In this document: one piece after another, positions 41,014-50,840 of the stretch
Position numbering within the stretch: position 1 is the stretch's first letter
How the letters are laid out: each line of letters begins with the position of its first letter
Assembly: GCF_001735715.1 (NCBI RefSeq)
Contig: NZ_CP017259.1
Location: 1,547,501 to 1,611,500, forward strand
Direction of reading: 5' to 3'
Length of the DNA stretch: 64,000 nt
Origin: Formosa sp. Hel3_A1_48
Lineage (GTDB): Bacteria > Bacteroidota > Bacteroidia > Flavobacteriales > Flavobacteriaceae
Notes under the pieces: generated by a model
Database searches by the model: none
What the model saw: only the letters and a program-made list of their open reading frames with translations
Told to the model about the DNA's origin: nothing
Program-made: the position numbers and the translations under genes

Positions 41014-41889
41014 ATGAAAAAATCAATTTTACTATTTACTTTCTTATTAACGATTCTTAGTAGTTGTAAAAAAGATGATAATAAAAATCCAGAGGAATGT
41101 TACTCAAATAATAATGCACGGTCCATAGTTCACGATGGTATCAATAGAGAATATGTTTTATATATACCTAATTCATATGATGGAACATCTTCTGTTCCAC
41201 TAATGCTTAATTTTCATGGGTTTGGTGGTAGTGCAAGTGATTATATGCAAGAAGCAGATATGCGCTCATTGGCAGAAGCTGACACTTTTATTTTAATCTA
41301 TCCTCAAGGTATTTGTTTAGACGGTTTATCCCATTGGAACGCTTGTCCATTAGGCGGAGACAATAAAAGTGATGCTGATGATTTTGGTTTTGTTGAATCC
41401 ATTATAACTGAGATCTTATCTCAGTATAATGTAGATATGGAGAGAATTTATGCTGCAGGATACTCAAACGGTGGCATGATGTCATATGGGCTCGCAAATT
41501 ATAAAAGCGACTTAATTGCTGCGGTAGCATCTGTTTCCGGAGTAATGTTAGATTGTACGGGACCTACAAATCATCCTATGCCGGTAGTACATCTTCACGG
41601 AACATCTGATGGAGTACTACCATATAATGGGAACAATGACTGGAACTCTGCTCAAAGTACATTAGACCACTGGATTAATTTCAACAATACAGTTTTAACC
41701 CCTTCAATTGCAAGTGACAACAATATTGAACATTATGTTTATGACCAAGGAGATAGCTCAGTTTCTGTTGAGCATTATAAATTCATAGGAGGAGATCATG
41801 TTTGGTTTAGCGCCACTTACCAAGGTCAGAGCACATCTGAATTGGTTTGGAATTTTGTATCGAGATATGATATTAATGGATTGAGATAA
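41014..41889 (+). CDS. Esterase/depolymerase lipoprotein (LpqC/PHB-depolymerase type)
   Basis: 291 residues from the preferred start MKKSILL at 41,014 (an earlier ATG at 40,966 would add a very Lys-rich leader inside repeat A). Lipobox LSSC puts Cys near residue 16. Alpha/beta-hydrolase motifs: oxyanion-hole HGFGGSASDY, nucleophile in GYSNGGMM (Ser151), and a late HVWF His. Homologs include feruloyl and acetylxylan esterases and PHB depolymerase-like enzymes; the substrate cannot be fixed. It sits alone between repeat copies A and B. Confidence 0.75.
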   Translation: MKKSILLFTFLLTILSSCKKDDNKNPEECYSNNNARSIVHDGINREYVLYIPNSYDGTSSVPLMLNFHGFGGSASDYMQEADMRSLAEADTFILIYPQGICLDGLSHWNACPLGGDNKSDADDFGFVESIITEILSQYNVDMERIYAAGYSNGGMMSYGLANYKSDLIAAVASVSGVMLDCTGPTNHPMPVVHLHGTSDGVLPYNGNNDWNSAQSTLDHWINFNNTVLTPSIASDNNIEHYVYDQGDSSVSVEHYKFIGGDHVWFSATYQGQSTSELVWNFVSRYDINGLR

Positions 41890-42054
41890 ACAATAAAGGT
41901 CACACTAATAGATGTAAATTCTTGTCTTTTGATATGGTCCTTGTTATTAAAATTGTTTCTAAAAAATCTCTTGGTGTAAAACTTAAGTTGAACCTTTCAA
42001 AATAAGACTCATTATATGATGAGTCTCAATTAAGTCTCTTGGAGTTAGACCTAT

Positions 42055-42128
42055 GTTCGATATTTCCAATGAGTTATCTACTAAAACAATAAAACGGTTA
42101 TACTTTTATAACATAACCGTTTTTATTC
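42055..42128 (+). repeat. Hairpin repeat, copy B
   Basis: GTTCGATATTT, 14 bp, ACTAAAACAATAAAACGG, stem AAAACGGTTAT / ATAACCGTTTTT. Near-identical to copy A over the first 43 bp apart from the 14-bp spacer. It lies 15 bp past the stop of the minus-strand DinB-like gene and so can serve as its terminator. Another hairpin (AGACTCAT / ATGAGTCT, 42,005-42,026) lies upstream. Confidence 0.8.
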
Positions 42129-42143
42129 TTTGGAAATTTAGCA

Positions 42144-42683
42144 TTACATTAGTTTACCTAAAAATACTTGTGCTTTTGAATTAAAAGGATTTCCGCTGGC
42201 TCTTCTGTTTGAGGCGATTTGTCCTGTGTGCCAAATAGCATCCGATAAAGGACCGTTGATCGCATTCCAAAACGGAAAAGCCATACTTTGACCACCGAAA
42301 TTTATTTTAACAGAGACTTCAGAGATTTTAAGTTCTTCAATTAGCATATCTGACATTTTTTTTAGATTTAATAATGTCTCAGTTCTATATTCTGTAAAGG
42401 ACATTTCGTATTTAGTTTCTGTAGGATATTCTTTATTTTGAAATGCAAAAATCACCATTTCTGTTAAGCCATATATATGTTGCAAAACATCTAATGAAGA
42501 TCGGCTATCATCACTAGGCTTGTATGAAAGGTCAATATCTCTTAGGCCATCAGTTGCCCAATAATATCTAAATCCTAACCCTTCAATCATTCGGTTGATT
42601 ACTGTTTCAGCATTGAATTTATCAGAATAGGCATCAATTTCAGAAAAAGGTAATGGGTTATTGGATTTATCGTAATCTCTCAT
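42144..42683 (-). CDS. DinB-like metal-binding protein
   Basis: 179 residues, no signal peptide, helical. His residues in LQHIYG (about 69) and AIWHTGQI (about 151) match the conserved metal-ligand positions of the DinB/YfiT four-helix family, some members of which are thiol transferases or hydrolases. No further identification. Single gene between repeat copies B and C, opposite in direction to them. Confidence 0.75.
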   Translation of the reverse strand: MRDYDKSNNPLPFSEIDAYSDKFNAETVINRMIEGLGFRYYWATDGLRDIDLSYKPSDDSRSSLDVLQHIYGLTEMVIFAFQNKEYPTETKYEMSFTEYRTETLLNLKKMSDMLIEELKISEVSVKINFGGQSMAFPFWNAINGPLSDAIWHTGQIASNRRASGNPFNSKAQVFLGKLM

Positions 42684-42855
42684 AATGTAAAAGTTATTTA
42701 GTTAATTATAAATTTCAAAAAACTGAATTTACAAAAAAATAAGATTCAATATCCAATGTCTTATTGACTTTTTGTTGATTTCATCTAGCTTATTTTTTTA
42801 AAATGGTGCTGATCAAATCATGTGTGTCTAGAAAATCTCCTATTGTTAGCAATTT

Positions 42856-42928
42856 GTTCGATATTTAGATAGAGTTATTTACTAAACAAGACGGACCAGT
42901 ATTTTTACTAGTCCGTTTTTTATTTATA
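42856..42928 (+). repeat. Hairpin repeat, copy C
   Basis: GTTCGATATTT, 14 bp, ACTAAACAAGACGG, stem GACGGACCAGTA / TACTAGTCCGTT, then TTTATTTAT. The stem sequence differs from A and B but pairs equally well, so the structure is kept rather than the sequence. It lies 51 bp past the stop of the minus-strand PhzF gene. Confidence 0.75.
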
Positions 42929-42978
42929 GCATCTCAACCTATTGTAAAGCAATAGATTAATCAAAATATAAGTTTAAT

Positions 42979-43764
42979 TTATATGCTGATAAAACCTACT
43001 TCAACTGTTATTGCCGATCCAGATAAAACAACATTTTCTTCGTTATATATACATCCTATTTCTCCACCGCGTTCTGATATTTGTAATGCTTTCATTTCTT
43101 TTTTTCGAAATTTTTTAGCCCAATATGGAACAAGCGTACAATGGGCTGAACCTGTTACAGGATCTTCTAAAATACTAGCTTGGGGTGTGAAGAAACGAGA
43201 AACAAAATCACAGGTATTTCCTGGCGCAGTAACAATCACTCCACCCGGGTCTAAATTAATTTTGTCAAAAATAGAACGCTCTATTGCAATAGATTCAACG
43301 TCTTTTTGCGCTTCGTAGACCAACAAATAGTCACGAGACTTATACACTTCTTTCGGAGCAATGTTTAAAGCATTTAAAATCGAAGCAGGTAGAACTGCAG
43401 GAATGCCTTCTCGTGTCGGAAATTCCATTTTGTAGAAGCCTTCTTCACAACGCACCTTTAGTTGTCCACTTACAGTTTCGAAGTAAATTATCTTCTTACT
43501 ATACCCCAAATGAGCATACAAACAATGTGCTGTTGCTAGTGTGGCATGTCCGCATAAATCCATTTCAATTTCAGGAGTAAACCAACGTAAATGTATATGA
43601 TCATCAGACTCAACAAAAAAAGCTGTTTCTGCTACTGCATTTTCTTTGGAAATGGCCAGCATAGTCATTTTTGGGAGCCACTGATTGAGCTTGATTACAC
43701 AGGCTGGATTGCCGCCTGTTAAGTGCTTTGCAAACGCATTGATGTGGAATACTTTTAATTTCAT
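42979..43764 (-). CDS. PhzF-family isomerase-like protein
   Basis: 261 residues, the usual PhzF length. Motifs are FHINAFAKHLTGGNPACV at the start, AETAFF with the general base/acid Glu46, the substrate strand MDLCGHATLATAH near residue 70, and FFTPQASILEDPVTGSAHCTLVPYW near 195-220. The family includes phenazine-pathway isomerases, but most genomic members are of unknown substrate; no phenazine genes are nearby. Single gene after repeat C. Confidence 0.88.
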   Translation of the reverse strand: MKLKVFHINAFAKHLTGGNPACVIKLNQWLPKMTMLAISKENAVAETAFFVESDDHIHLRWFTPEIEMDLCGHATLATAHCLYAHLGYSKKIIYFETVSGQLKVRCEEGFYKMEFPTREGIPAVLPASILNALNIAPKEVYKSRDYLLVYEAQKDVESIAIERSIFDKINLDPGGVIVTAPGNTCDFVSRFFTPQASILEDPVTGSAHCTLVPYWAKKFRKKEMKALQISERGGEIGCIYNEENVVLSGSAITVEVGFISI

Positions 43765-43829
43765 CTCTGTAATTTATTACAATTAAAATTAATACTAAAA
43801 TATTAATTTTAAAAAGCAATCAATTTTAT

Positions 43830-43837
43830 TATATTTG
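43830..43837 (+). promoter_or_regulatory. Candidate -7 box before the secreted protein gene
   Basis: TATATTTG, an exact TAnnTTTG match, 26 bp before the ATG at 43,864. Confidence 0.45.
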
Positions 43838-43863
43838 AAATTATTAATCAATTTATAAAAAAA

Positions 43864-44610
43864 ATGAAGAAACTAATTTTAGTATTACTAGCATTTGCGG
43901 GAGCAAATCTATCTGCACAAGTTGCAAAATCGCGTTACATCAAAGTGGATGAAGACAAGGGTGAGCAAGTTTATGAAGCCATTAAAGCCAAAACTCAGAA
44001 ATACAATCAATCTGCTGAACAAGGAGCGCATTATACTTTTTATATAGAAACAGGTCCTAGATCTGGGCAGTTGTTTAGAGCTCGTATAGAACAGGATATG
44101 GCAGCTTTTGATCAGGATGGAAGTCCAGAGGAATACCAAATGTGGAATGAAACCGTGGCGCCACATGTAACCAATGATCTTCCTCAAGTTTGGTACTATA
44201 ACAAAGAGGTATCTCATGAAGTAACAGATCTTTGTCAAAAGCCATTGCGCCAAGTTATTTTATATAATATTGATCCTGCAAAATCAGATGATTTTTGGAC
44301 ATTTCGCAAACGGGTATATGACGCAGTCGTCAAATCAGAAGCTCAACTGGATATGGGTGTATGGACCGTTTTTGCTGGTAATAGAGGGTTAAATGTGCTT
44401 GTCGGATTTGCTCACGAAAATCACGCTGAGATGGATTTGGATGGTTCGGAAGAGTGGTCTAAGGTAGTTGCTGCTTATAATGAAGTAAATGGAGAAGATC
44501 AATTTAATACGGACAACGCTAAACTAAGAGAAAGTATGTCTGCGTGGGGTAATAGTACTCAACTTTGGACTTTTTTACCTGAATTAAGTTCACCATGTGT
44601 AACTCCATAA
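43864..44610 (+). CDS. Secreted protein of unknown function, possible dimeric alpha-beta barrel pair
   Basis: 248 residues with a signal peptide ending near NLSAQV. The remainder looks like two related halves with VDEDKGEQVYEAIKAK and IDPAKSDDFWTFRKRVYDAVVKS, each starting a strand-helix pattern of the EthD/NIPSNAP-like barrels. This is a weak fold guess. No motif that gives a function. Followed by a clear terminator. Confidence 0.5.
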   Translation: MKKLILVLLAFAGANLSAQVAKSRYIKVDEDKGEQVYEAIKAKTQKYNQSAEQGAHYTFYIETGPRSGQLFRARIEQDMAAFDQDGSPEEYQMWNETVAPHVTNDLPQVWYYNKEVSHEVTDLCQKPLRQVILYNIDPAKSDDFWTFRKRVYDAVVKSEAQLDMGVWTVFAGNRGLNVLVGFAHENHAEMDLDGSEEWSKVVAAYNEVNGEDQFNTDNAKLRESMSAWGNSTQLWTFLPELSSPCVTP

Positions 44611-44652
44611 TTTATAGAGTTTAGAATATATATCACCTATTAATTCAAACAA

Positions 44653-44680
44653 CCCATAGCTTTCCTATGGGCTGTTTTTT
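44653..44680 (+). terminator. Terminator after the secreted protein gene
   Basis: Perfect 7-bp stem CCCATAG / CTATGGG with a 5-base loop, followed by CTG and T8. Confidence 0.85.
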
Positions 44681-45037
44681 TTAGTCATCAGATAGAGCTT
44701 AACACTTGTTTATTAACAATTAATCACAGTTCCCTTATTTTAATATATTATAAAATCACAACAATTATGTTGTGGTAAAATGAGCAGTTTTTATGGTCTA
44801 AAACTCATCAATAACTCACATATTAAAATCTTTTTTTATTTTTTACTGATTAAAAATGGGTTTCAGTGTTTTAATACCTTTTTTAAATAAAATCAATCTG
44901 TATACTAATTGTAGTGTTTTATTTTTGTTTCAAGCTGAAAAATAGCCCTATTTTGTGATGGTGTTTTTAACGTTTAAAAGCACATTTTTTTTGAATTAAA
45001 TACAATCAACCAAAATACTATTATTGATAAATTTTAA
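44681..45037. other. Long AT-rich leader upstream of the glucan cluster
   Basis: 357 bp without a credible gene. A TATTTTTG box at 44,920-44,927 is a possible -7 element for the cluster; no well-spaced -33 box found. The length suggests room for operator sites, but I recognise none. Confidence 0.4.
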
Positions 45038-48000
45038 ATGGATTTAAACAACAATATATACATAGGAAAAAACCCTGCCTGTTTTTCAAATCAAAATGTT
45101 TCGGGTGACGAAGTGACTATCAATGGAGAGGCATTTTATAAGATCACAAACTTCAATAAAATGCGCCCGTTTTTTATGAGCATCGTAAGTAATTCTGATC
45201 ACTGGATGTTTATCTCAAGCACCGGGGGACTTTCCGCAGGACGAAAGAACAGCAATTATGCGCTTTTTCCATACTACACAGATGATAAAATTACCGAGTC
45301 GAGTGAGCATACGGGGAGTAAGTCTATTTTTATTGTTCGCAAAGGTGAAAAGAATTTTTTATGGGAACCCTTATCTAACCGTCAAGATGGGGTTTATGAA
45401 GTTTCAAGGAATTTGTACAAAAATGCTTACGGTAATAAGGTTATTTTTGAAGAAGTCAATCACGACCTTCAAGTTTCTTTTTCCTACGAATGGAATTCAA
45501 GTGACGACTATGGCTTTATTCGCCAATCGACATTAAAAAATTTAGCCAATACAGCTGTTGATATTCGTCTTTTGGATGGAATACAAAATATTTTACCGCA
45601 CGGTGTTGAAGTTGCACTGCAAAACAGTACAAGTAATCTTGTAGATGCCTACAAGAAATGTGAGCTAGAAACGGACTCAGGTTTGGGGATTTATTCATTA
45701 AGTGCCATTATCGTTGATAAAGCTGAGCCTAGTGAAGCATTAAAAGCCAATGTGGTTTGGTCTCTTGGGTTAAACGATTCTAAAAAACTTATTTCATCTA
45801 CTCAAGTCAATGATTTCCGCAGAGGAAAGACAATTACAGAAGAAGTAGATATAAAAGCCGAGCGCGGAGCATATCTTCTTACAGCTGACCTTAATCTTAA
45901 AGAGAATGCCCAAGAACAATGGACTATAGTTGCTAATGTTAATCAGACAATTAATGACATTATTCAAATAAAAGAACGCATCAAAGATGAATCTACTCTA
46001 CTTACAGAGTTAAAAGATTCTGTAGAAGAGGGAACACAACAACTCATTGCTTTAGTTGGCGCCTCAGATGGTCTTCAACTCACTTCTGATCGCGCAAGAA
46101 ATACAAGGCATTTTGCCAATACCATGTTCAATATTATGCGTGGAGGTATTTTTGATGACAATTACAATATAGAAAAAAAAGATTTCAATGCGTACATAGA
46201 AAACGCCAACCACAAGGTATATTTCAAAAAATCAGATTTATTAAATGCACTTCCTGATACGTTTGACTTAACTCATTTGAAATCAATCGCGAAGGCCGAT
46301 GATGACCAAAACTTTAAACGACTTTGCTATGAGTATTTGCCATTGAAGTTTAGTCGTCGTCATGGCGACCCTAGTCGACCTTGGAACAAGTTTTCGATAA
46401 ATACCCGAAATGAAGATGGATCAAAAATCTTGGATTATCAAGGCAATTGGCGTGATATCTTCCAAAATTGGGAAGCACTTGTACATTCATATCCTGAATT
46501 TATTGAAGGGATGATTCATAAATTTTTGAATGCCACAACTTTTGACGGCTACAATCCCTACCGTGTCACAAAAGATGGATTTGACTGGGAAACCATCGAG
46601 CCAGATAACCCTTGGTCATATATTGGGTATTGGGGAGATCACCAAATCATTTATCTGCTCAAGTTTTTAGAATTTATTGAAACCTACTATCCAAATAAAT
46701 TAGAGAGTTATTTTTCTAAAGATTTATTTGTTTATGCCAACGTGCCTTATCGAATAAAGCCTTATGAGCAAATTCTTAAAGATCCAAAAAACACCATCGA
46801 TTTTGATCACGAAGCAGAAGCGAAAATTCAATTGAAACGTGACGAAATTGGAGTAGACGGCGCACTTCTGCGCGACAAAAATATATTCATCTACAAAGTT
46901 AATTTCATTGAGAAAATTTTAGCTACAGTATTGGCTAAAATATCCAACTTTATTCCCGAAGCTGGAATTTGGATGAATACTCAACGACCAGAGTGGAACG
47001 ACGCAAATAATGCATTAGTTGGTAATGGAGTATCAATGGTAACCCTTTACTATTTACGCCGCTTTTTGAAATTTTTTGACACGACCTTAAAAACAACCAC
47101 AACCAAAGATGTTGAAGTCTCAGTAGAGTTGATTGAATTTTTCGATCAGGTTGCTCAAACACTCAAAAACAACGAACATCTTCTTTCTGGGGCCATTTCA
47201 GATAAAGACCGAAAAATTGTTTTAGATGGTCTTGGCAAAGCTGGTAGCCAGTACCGCTCTACAATTTATAACAATAGCTTTAGCGGAGAGAAAGATACAG
47301 TTGATTTAGAAAAAATAAGGTCATTTATTTCCACTGCATTAGCGCATTTAGAGCATTCTATTCAGGCCAATAAAAGAGCGGACAACCTCTATCATGCATA
47401 CAATTTGATGACAGTTGAAAACCATGAATCTGTATCGGTATCCTATTTGCCAGAAATGTTAGAAGGTCAGGTGGCAGTATTGAGTTCTGGTTACCTTTCT
47501 ACTGAAGAATCTTTAAGTGTTTTAGATGCCCTTAAAGCGAGTAAATTATTTAGACCAGATCAGTACAGCTACATATTATACCCCAATAAAACGCTATCTC
47601 GTTTTGTAGATAAAAATACAATATCTAACAAACAATTTGAGTCTTCAATTCTCTTACAAAGACTTGTTGAAGCCGGCAATACACAGGTTATTTCTCAAGA
47701 CTGCAATGGCGGATTGCATTTTAATGGCAACTTTAATAATGTTGATAATTTAAAAGAAGCATTAACAAACTTACCGGACGAATTTTCAGCTATTGCTGAT
47801 AAGGAAGCCGAAGAGGTCTATGCTATCTTTGAAGCTAATTTTGATCACAAATCATTCACTGGCCGTTCAGGCACATTCTTTGGCTACGAAGGACTGGGGT
47901 CCATCTATTGGCACATGGTTTCCAAATTATTATTAGCTGCATTTGAAGCTACTCAAAAAGCAATTGATGAGCAAAAAGACCCTAAAACAGTAGGAAGACT

Positions 48001-48496
48001 TTTTGATCACTACTTTGAAATTAATGCAGGGATTGGTGCGCACAAATCTCCAGAGTTATACGGAGCGTTTCCTACAGATCCTTATTCTCATACGCCAGGA
48101 GGTAAGGGGGCGCAACAGCCAGGTATGACTGGGCAAGTAAAAGAAGATATTTTATGTCGTTTTGGAGAGTTGGGAATGCGTGTGTCCAATGGGGTTCTTG
48201 CTTTTGATTCTAGTATTTTAAAAGCATCCGAATTTATAGATGAAACTCAGGATTTTGAATATGTAGATGTTGCTCAAGAAAAACAATGTATAGGTCTAGA
48301 AAAAGATAGTTTAGCGTTTACTGTTTGTCAAGTTCCTGTGATTTACAAAAAAGCAACTAAACCTTCAATATCCGTTGAATTTTTTGATGGGTCTACCAAA
48401 ATTTTTGATTCCAACGCATTGGATAGTGAAACAACAAAGCACGTTTTTGAACGTACACATAAAATAAAAAATATGACTGTTTATGTAGTCAAATAA
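45038..48496 (+). CDS. Beta-1,3-oligoglucan phosphorylase-like protein (GH149 type)
   Basis: 1152 residues, no signal peptide, so cytoplasmic. The layout is that of long GH94-clan phosphorylases: N-terminal beta-sandwich (to about 330), then an (alpha/alpha)6 barrel. GYWGDHQ carries Asp534, aligned by pattern with the GH94 general-acid Asp, and RPEWNDANNALVG (Trp653-Asp655) is a second conserved segment. Length and neighbours (GH17, GH30) best fit GH149, which phosphorolyses beta-1,3-glucooligosaccharides to glucose-1-phosphate; GH161 is a close alternative. First gene of the cluster, 26 bp before the GH17 lipoprotein gene. Confidence 0.65.
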   Translation: MDLNNNIYIGKNPACFSNQNVSGDEVTINGEAFYKITNFNKMRPFFMSIVSNSDHWMFISSTGGLSAGRKNSNYALFPYYTDDKITESSEHTGSKSIFIVRKGEKNFLWEPLSNRQDGVYEVSRNLYKNAYGNKVIFEEVNHDLQVSFSYEWNSSDDYGFIRQSTLKNLANTAVDIRLLDGIQNILPHGVEVALQNSTSNLVDAYKKCELETDSGLGIYSLSAIIVDKAEPSEALKANVVWSLGLNDSKKLISSTQVNDFRRGKTITEEVDIKAERGAYLLTADLNLKENAQEQWTIVANVNQTINDIIQIKERIKDESTLLTELKDSVEEGTQQLIALVGASDGLQLTSDRARNTRHFANTMFNIMRGGIFDDNYNIEKKDFNAYIENANHKVYFKKSDLLNALPDTFDLTHLKSIAKADDDQNFKRLCYEYLPLKFSRRHGDPSRPWNKFSINTRNEDGSKILDYQGNWRDIFQNWEALVHSYPEFIEGMIHKFLNATTFDGYNPYRVTKDGFDWETIEPDNPWSYIGYWGDHQIIYLLKFLEFIETYYPNKLESYFSKDLFVYANVPYRIKPYEQILKDPKNTIDFDHEAEAKIQLKRDEIGVDGALLRDKNIFIYKVNFIEKILATVLAKISNFIPEAGIWMNTQRPEWNDANNALVGNGVSMVTLYYLRRFLKFFDTTLKTTTTKDVEVSVELIEFFDQVAQTLKNNEHLLSGAISDKDRKIVLDGLGKAGSQYRSTIYNNSFSGEKDTVDLEKIRSFISTALAHLEHSIQANKRADNLYHAYNLMTVENHESVSVSYLPEMLEGQVAVLSSGYLSTEESLSVLDALKASKLFRPDQYSYILYPNKTLSRFVDKNTISNKQFESSILLQRLVEAGNTQVISQDCNGGLHFNGNFNNVDNLKEALTNLPDEFSAIADKEAEEVYAIFEANFDHKSFTGRSGTFFGYEGLGSIYWHMVSKLLLAAFEATQKAIDEQKDPKTVGRLFDHYFEINAGIGAHKSPELYGAFPTDPYSHTPGGKGAQQPGMTGQVKEDILCRFGELGMRVSNGVLAFDSSILKASEFIDETQDFEYVDVAQEKQCIGLEKDSLAFTVCQVPVIYKKATKPSISVEFFDGSTKIFDSNALDSETTKHVFERTHKIKNMTVYVVK

Positions 48497-48522
48497 ATGT
48501 AGTAGAGTGTAAAATAAAACAA

Positions 48523-49806
48523 ATGAACGCCTTAAAAAAACATATTAAGATTGCTTTTATCTGTATATGTCTTTTTAGTACTTCATGCAAAATCACAACA
48601 AAAGAAAATTTGAATCACAACAACAAAACAGCGGAGCAAATTCTTGGGAACCCAGAGTTCCTAGCAATATCTTATGGAGGTTATCGAATGACTTCAAGAG
48701 AAATTCAACCTTCTGTTGAGGCTATCAAGGAAGACCTGATGATTATGCATTCCATGGGTATTAGAATATTGAGAACCTATAATTTGCAATATCCGCACGC
48801 TTCCAATATACTCAAGGCCATTAAAGAATTAAGATCTAAGCATGCCGGCTTTGAAATGTATGTTATGTTAGGAGCTTGGATAGATTGTGCTAATGCCTGG
48901 ACAGACCTTCCTCCTAATCATGAGCTGGAGGACGAAGAAAATAATGCTTCTGAAATCAATAAAGCAATAGCTCTTGCGAATCAGTACCCTGAAATTGTAA
49001 AAATTATTGCGGTTGGGAATGAAGCCATGGTACATTGGGCGACACCATATTTTGTAAAGCCAGAAGTGGTCTTAAAATGGGTTAATTATTTACAAAACCA
49101 AAAAGCACAAGGTCATCTTTCAAAAGCAGTCTGGATCACCAGTTCAGATAATTTTGCTTCATGGGGAGGTGGAAGCCCAGATTACCACAATCAAGATTTA
49201 GAACAACTTGTATCCGCTGTGGATTACATATCCGTACACACGTATCCCTTTCACGACACGCATTATAATTCAAGTTTTTGGTTGACCCCAGAAGATGAAG
49301 CTGCACTTTCTGAAACTGAAATAATAGAAAACGCCGTGCAGCGTGCAAAGTCCTACGCTGTACAACAATACCAAAGTGTAAAGAATTATGTCAATTCGTT
49401 AGGAATAGAAAAACCAATCCACATTGGAGAGACAGGCTGGGCTACAACTTCTCAAGGGCTTTATGGTGCAAATGGTTCACGAGCTGCGGATGAGTACAAA
49501 CAAGCATTGTACTATAAATTAATGCGCGAATGGACCAATGAGAACAATATAGCATGCTTTTATTTTGAGGCTTTTGATGAACCGTGGAAAGACGCTAATC
49601 ACCCTAATGGGTCAGAAAATTGTTTTGGTCTTTTTACCACGGACGGCCAGGCTAAATATGCTCTATGGCCCTTAGTAGATAAAGGTGTTTTTAAAGGGCT
49701 TTCCAGAGATGGAAAATTTATTAAGAAAACCTACCAAGGAAATAAAAGTGATTTATTGAAGGATATTTTTCCGCCAAAATTAGCTTTAGCTCTAAAGACG
49801 AACTAA
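48523..49806 (+). CDS. GH17-like glucanase lipoprotein
   Basis: 427 residues with a lipobox (STSC, Cys at about 22), so probably outer-membrane or periplasmic. TIM-barrel GH17 catalytic motifs are VGNEAM with acid/base Glu167 and IGETGW with nucleophile Glu303. GH17 acts on beta-1,3-glucans; endo or exo mode cannot be told. Lies 4 bp before the clan GH-A gene. Confidence 0.8.
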   Translation: MNALKKHIKIAFICICLFSTSCKITTKENLNHNNKTAEQILGNPEFLAISYGGYRMTSREIQPSVEAIKEDLMIMHSMGIRILRTYNLQYPHASNILKAIKELRSKHAGFEMYVMLGAWIDCANAWTDLPPNHELEDEENNASEINKAIALANQYPEIVKIIAVGNEAMVHWATPYFVKPEVVLKWVNYLQNQKAQGHLSKAVWITSSDNFASWGGGSPDYHNQDLEQLVSAVDYISVHTYPFHDTHYNSSFWLTPEDEAALSETEIIENAVQRAKSYAVQQYQSVKNYVNSLGIEKPIHIGETGWATTSQGLYGANGSRAADEYKQALYYKLMREWTNENNIACFYFEAFDEPWKDANHPNGSENCFGLFTTDGQAKYALWPLVDKGVFKGLSRDGKFIKKTYQGNKSDLLKDIFPPKLALALKTN

Positions 49807-49810
49807 TATT

Positions 49811-50827
49811 ATGAAATTCTTAAGTCTATTTTCGGTTTTATTATTTTCGTTCACTTTGTATTTAGTGCCTACAACAAACAATGTTGTAGAGGTTTCAGGG
49901 CGTCAACTTATAGTTGATAATACCCCTTACTTTATGAAAGGGGTCTGTTATCATCCTGTTTTAAGAGGTGAAACCGAGCGTAATTTCAGTACAATCGATC
50001 AAGATTTAGAGCTTATAAGCGAAGCTGGAATAAATACTATTCGTGTCTATGCACCCATTGATGATATAGAAGTATTAGATAAAATTGATGCTGCTGGTTT
50101 AAAACTCATCGTCAGCTTTGGCTACAATCAAAAAGGCGTTTATGATATTTTATCAGGTACTTTTTTAGATTACATCATGAAGTACAAAGACCACAATTCT
50201 ATTTTAATCTGGGAACTTGGCAATGAATACAATTACCATCCGGAGTGGTTTGGTGGAGATATTCAAAATTGGTACAATGCTTTAAGTCAAGCCACTGACC
50301 AAATTCACGATATTGATCCAAATCATCCAGTGGCCACAGCTCATGGGGATATGCCAGACAAGCAAGCCCTTGCATCTAATCCTAATATTGATATATGGGG
50401 TTTAAATGTCTACCGTTGGGATCAACCTCAATCTGTATTTAAAGAATGGCAAACAGTGAGCGATAAACCAGTTTACCTTTCTGAAGCTGGAGCTGATAGT
50501 TATATGAAAATATCAAAAGCAGGTTTCAAACAAGGCGAGAACCAACGAGCACAAGCTGTAGCCAATGCAAAGATAATCGATGCCGTCTTAGACCGCTCTG
50601 ATGTTGCGTCTGGGATTTTTGTTTTTTCGTTTACAGATGGTTTATGGAAAGCGGGGAATCCAAATGAACAAGATATAGGAGGCTGGGCGCCTAACAGCAG
50701 CGGAGTACCCTACGATGGCACACCCAACGAAGAATACTGGGGTATTGTCGACATTAACCGAAATAAAAAAGAAACCTTTGAGGTCATTAAAGAACGTTTT
50801 GTCAACTTTTCATTGCCTTCTAAATAA
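49811..50827 (+). CDS. Exported clan GH-A glycosidase (GH2/GH5-like TIM barrel)
   Basis: 338 residues with a signal peptide (first ~20) and no lipobox. It starts with a short beta-rich segment FMKGVCYHPVL as in GH2 TIM-barrel domains. Catalytic candidates are LGNEYN with Glu139 (acid/base) and LSEAGADSY with Glu225 (nucleophile). A beta-glucosidase or exo-glucanase role is likely by context; the exact family is unclear. Its 3' end is 14 bp before the GH30 start. Confidence 0.65.
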   Translation: MKFLSLFSVLLFSFTLYLVPTTNNVVEVSGRQLIVDNTPYFMKGVCYHPVLRGETERNFSTIDQDLELISEAGINTIRVYAPIDDIEVLDKIDAAGLKLIVSFGYNQKGVYDILSGTFLDYIMKYKDHNSILIWELGNEYNYHPEWFGGDIQNWYNALSQATDQIHDIDPNHPVATAHGDMPDKQALASNPNIDIWGLNVYRWDQPQSVFKEWQTVSDKPVYLSEAGADSYMKISKAGFKQGENQRAQAVANAKIIDAVLDRSDVASGIFVFSFTDGLWKAGNPNEQDIGGWAPNSSGVPYDGTPNEEYWGIVDINRNKKETFEVIKERFVNFSLPSK

Positions 50828-50840
50828 AGCTAAAATACTT

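Noticed and set aside
40888-42928. Integron attC sites as an explanation of the three hairpin repeats
   Set aside because: No paired RYYYAAC/GTTRRRY core sites bound the copies consistently, and no integron integrase is seen. A GTTAGAC at 42,044 occurs only in copy B.
42983-43318. 111-codon plus-strand frame over phzF
   Set aside because: Fully inside the phzF gene, whose minus-strand product has clear family motifs.
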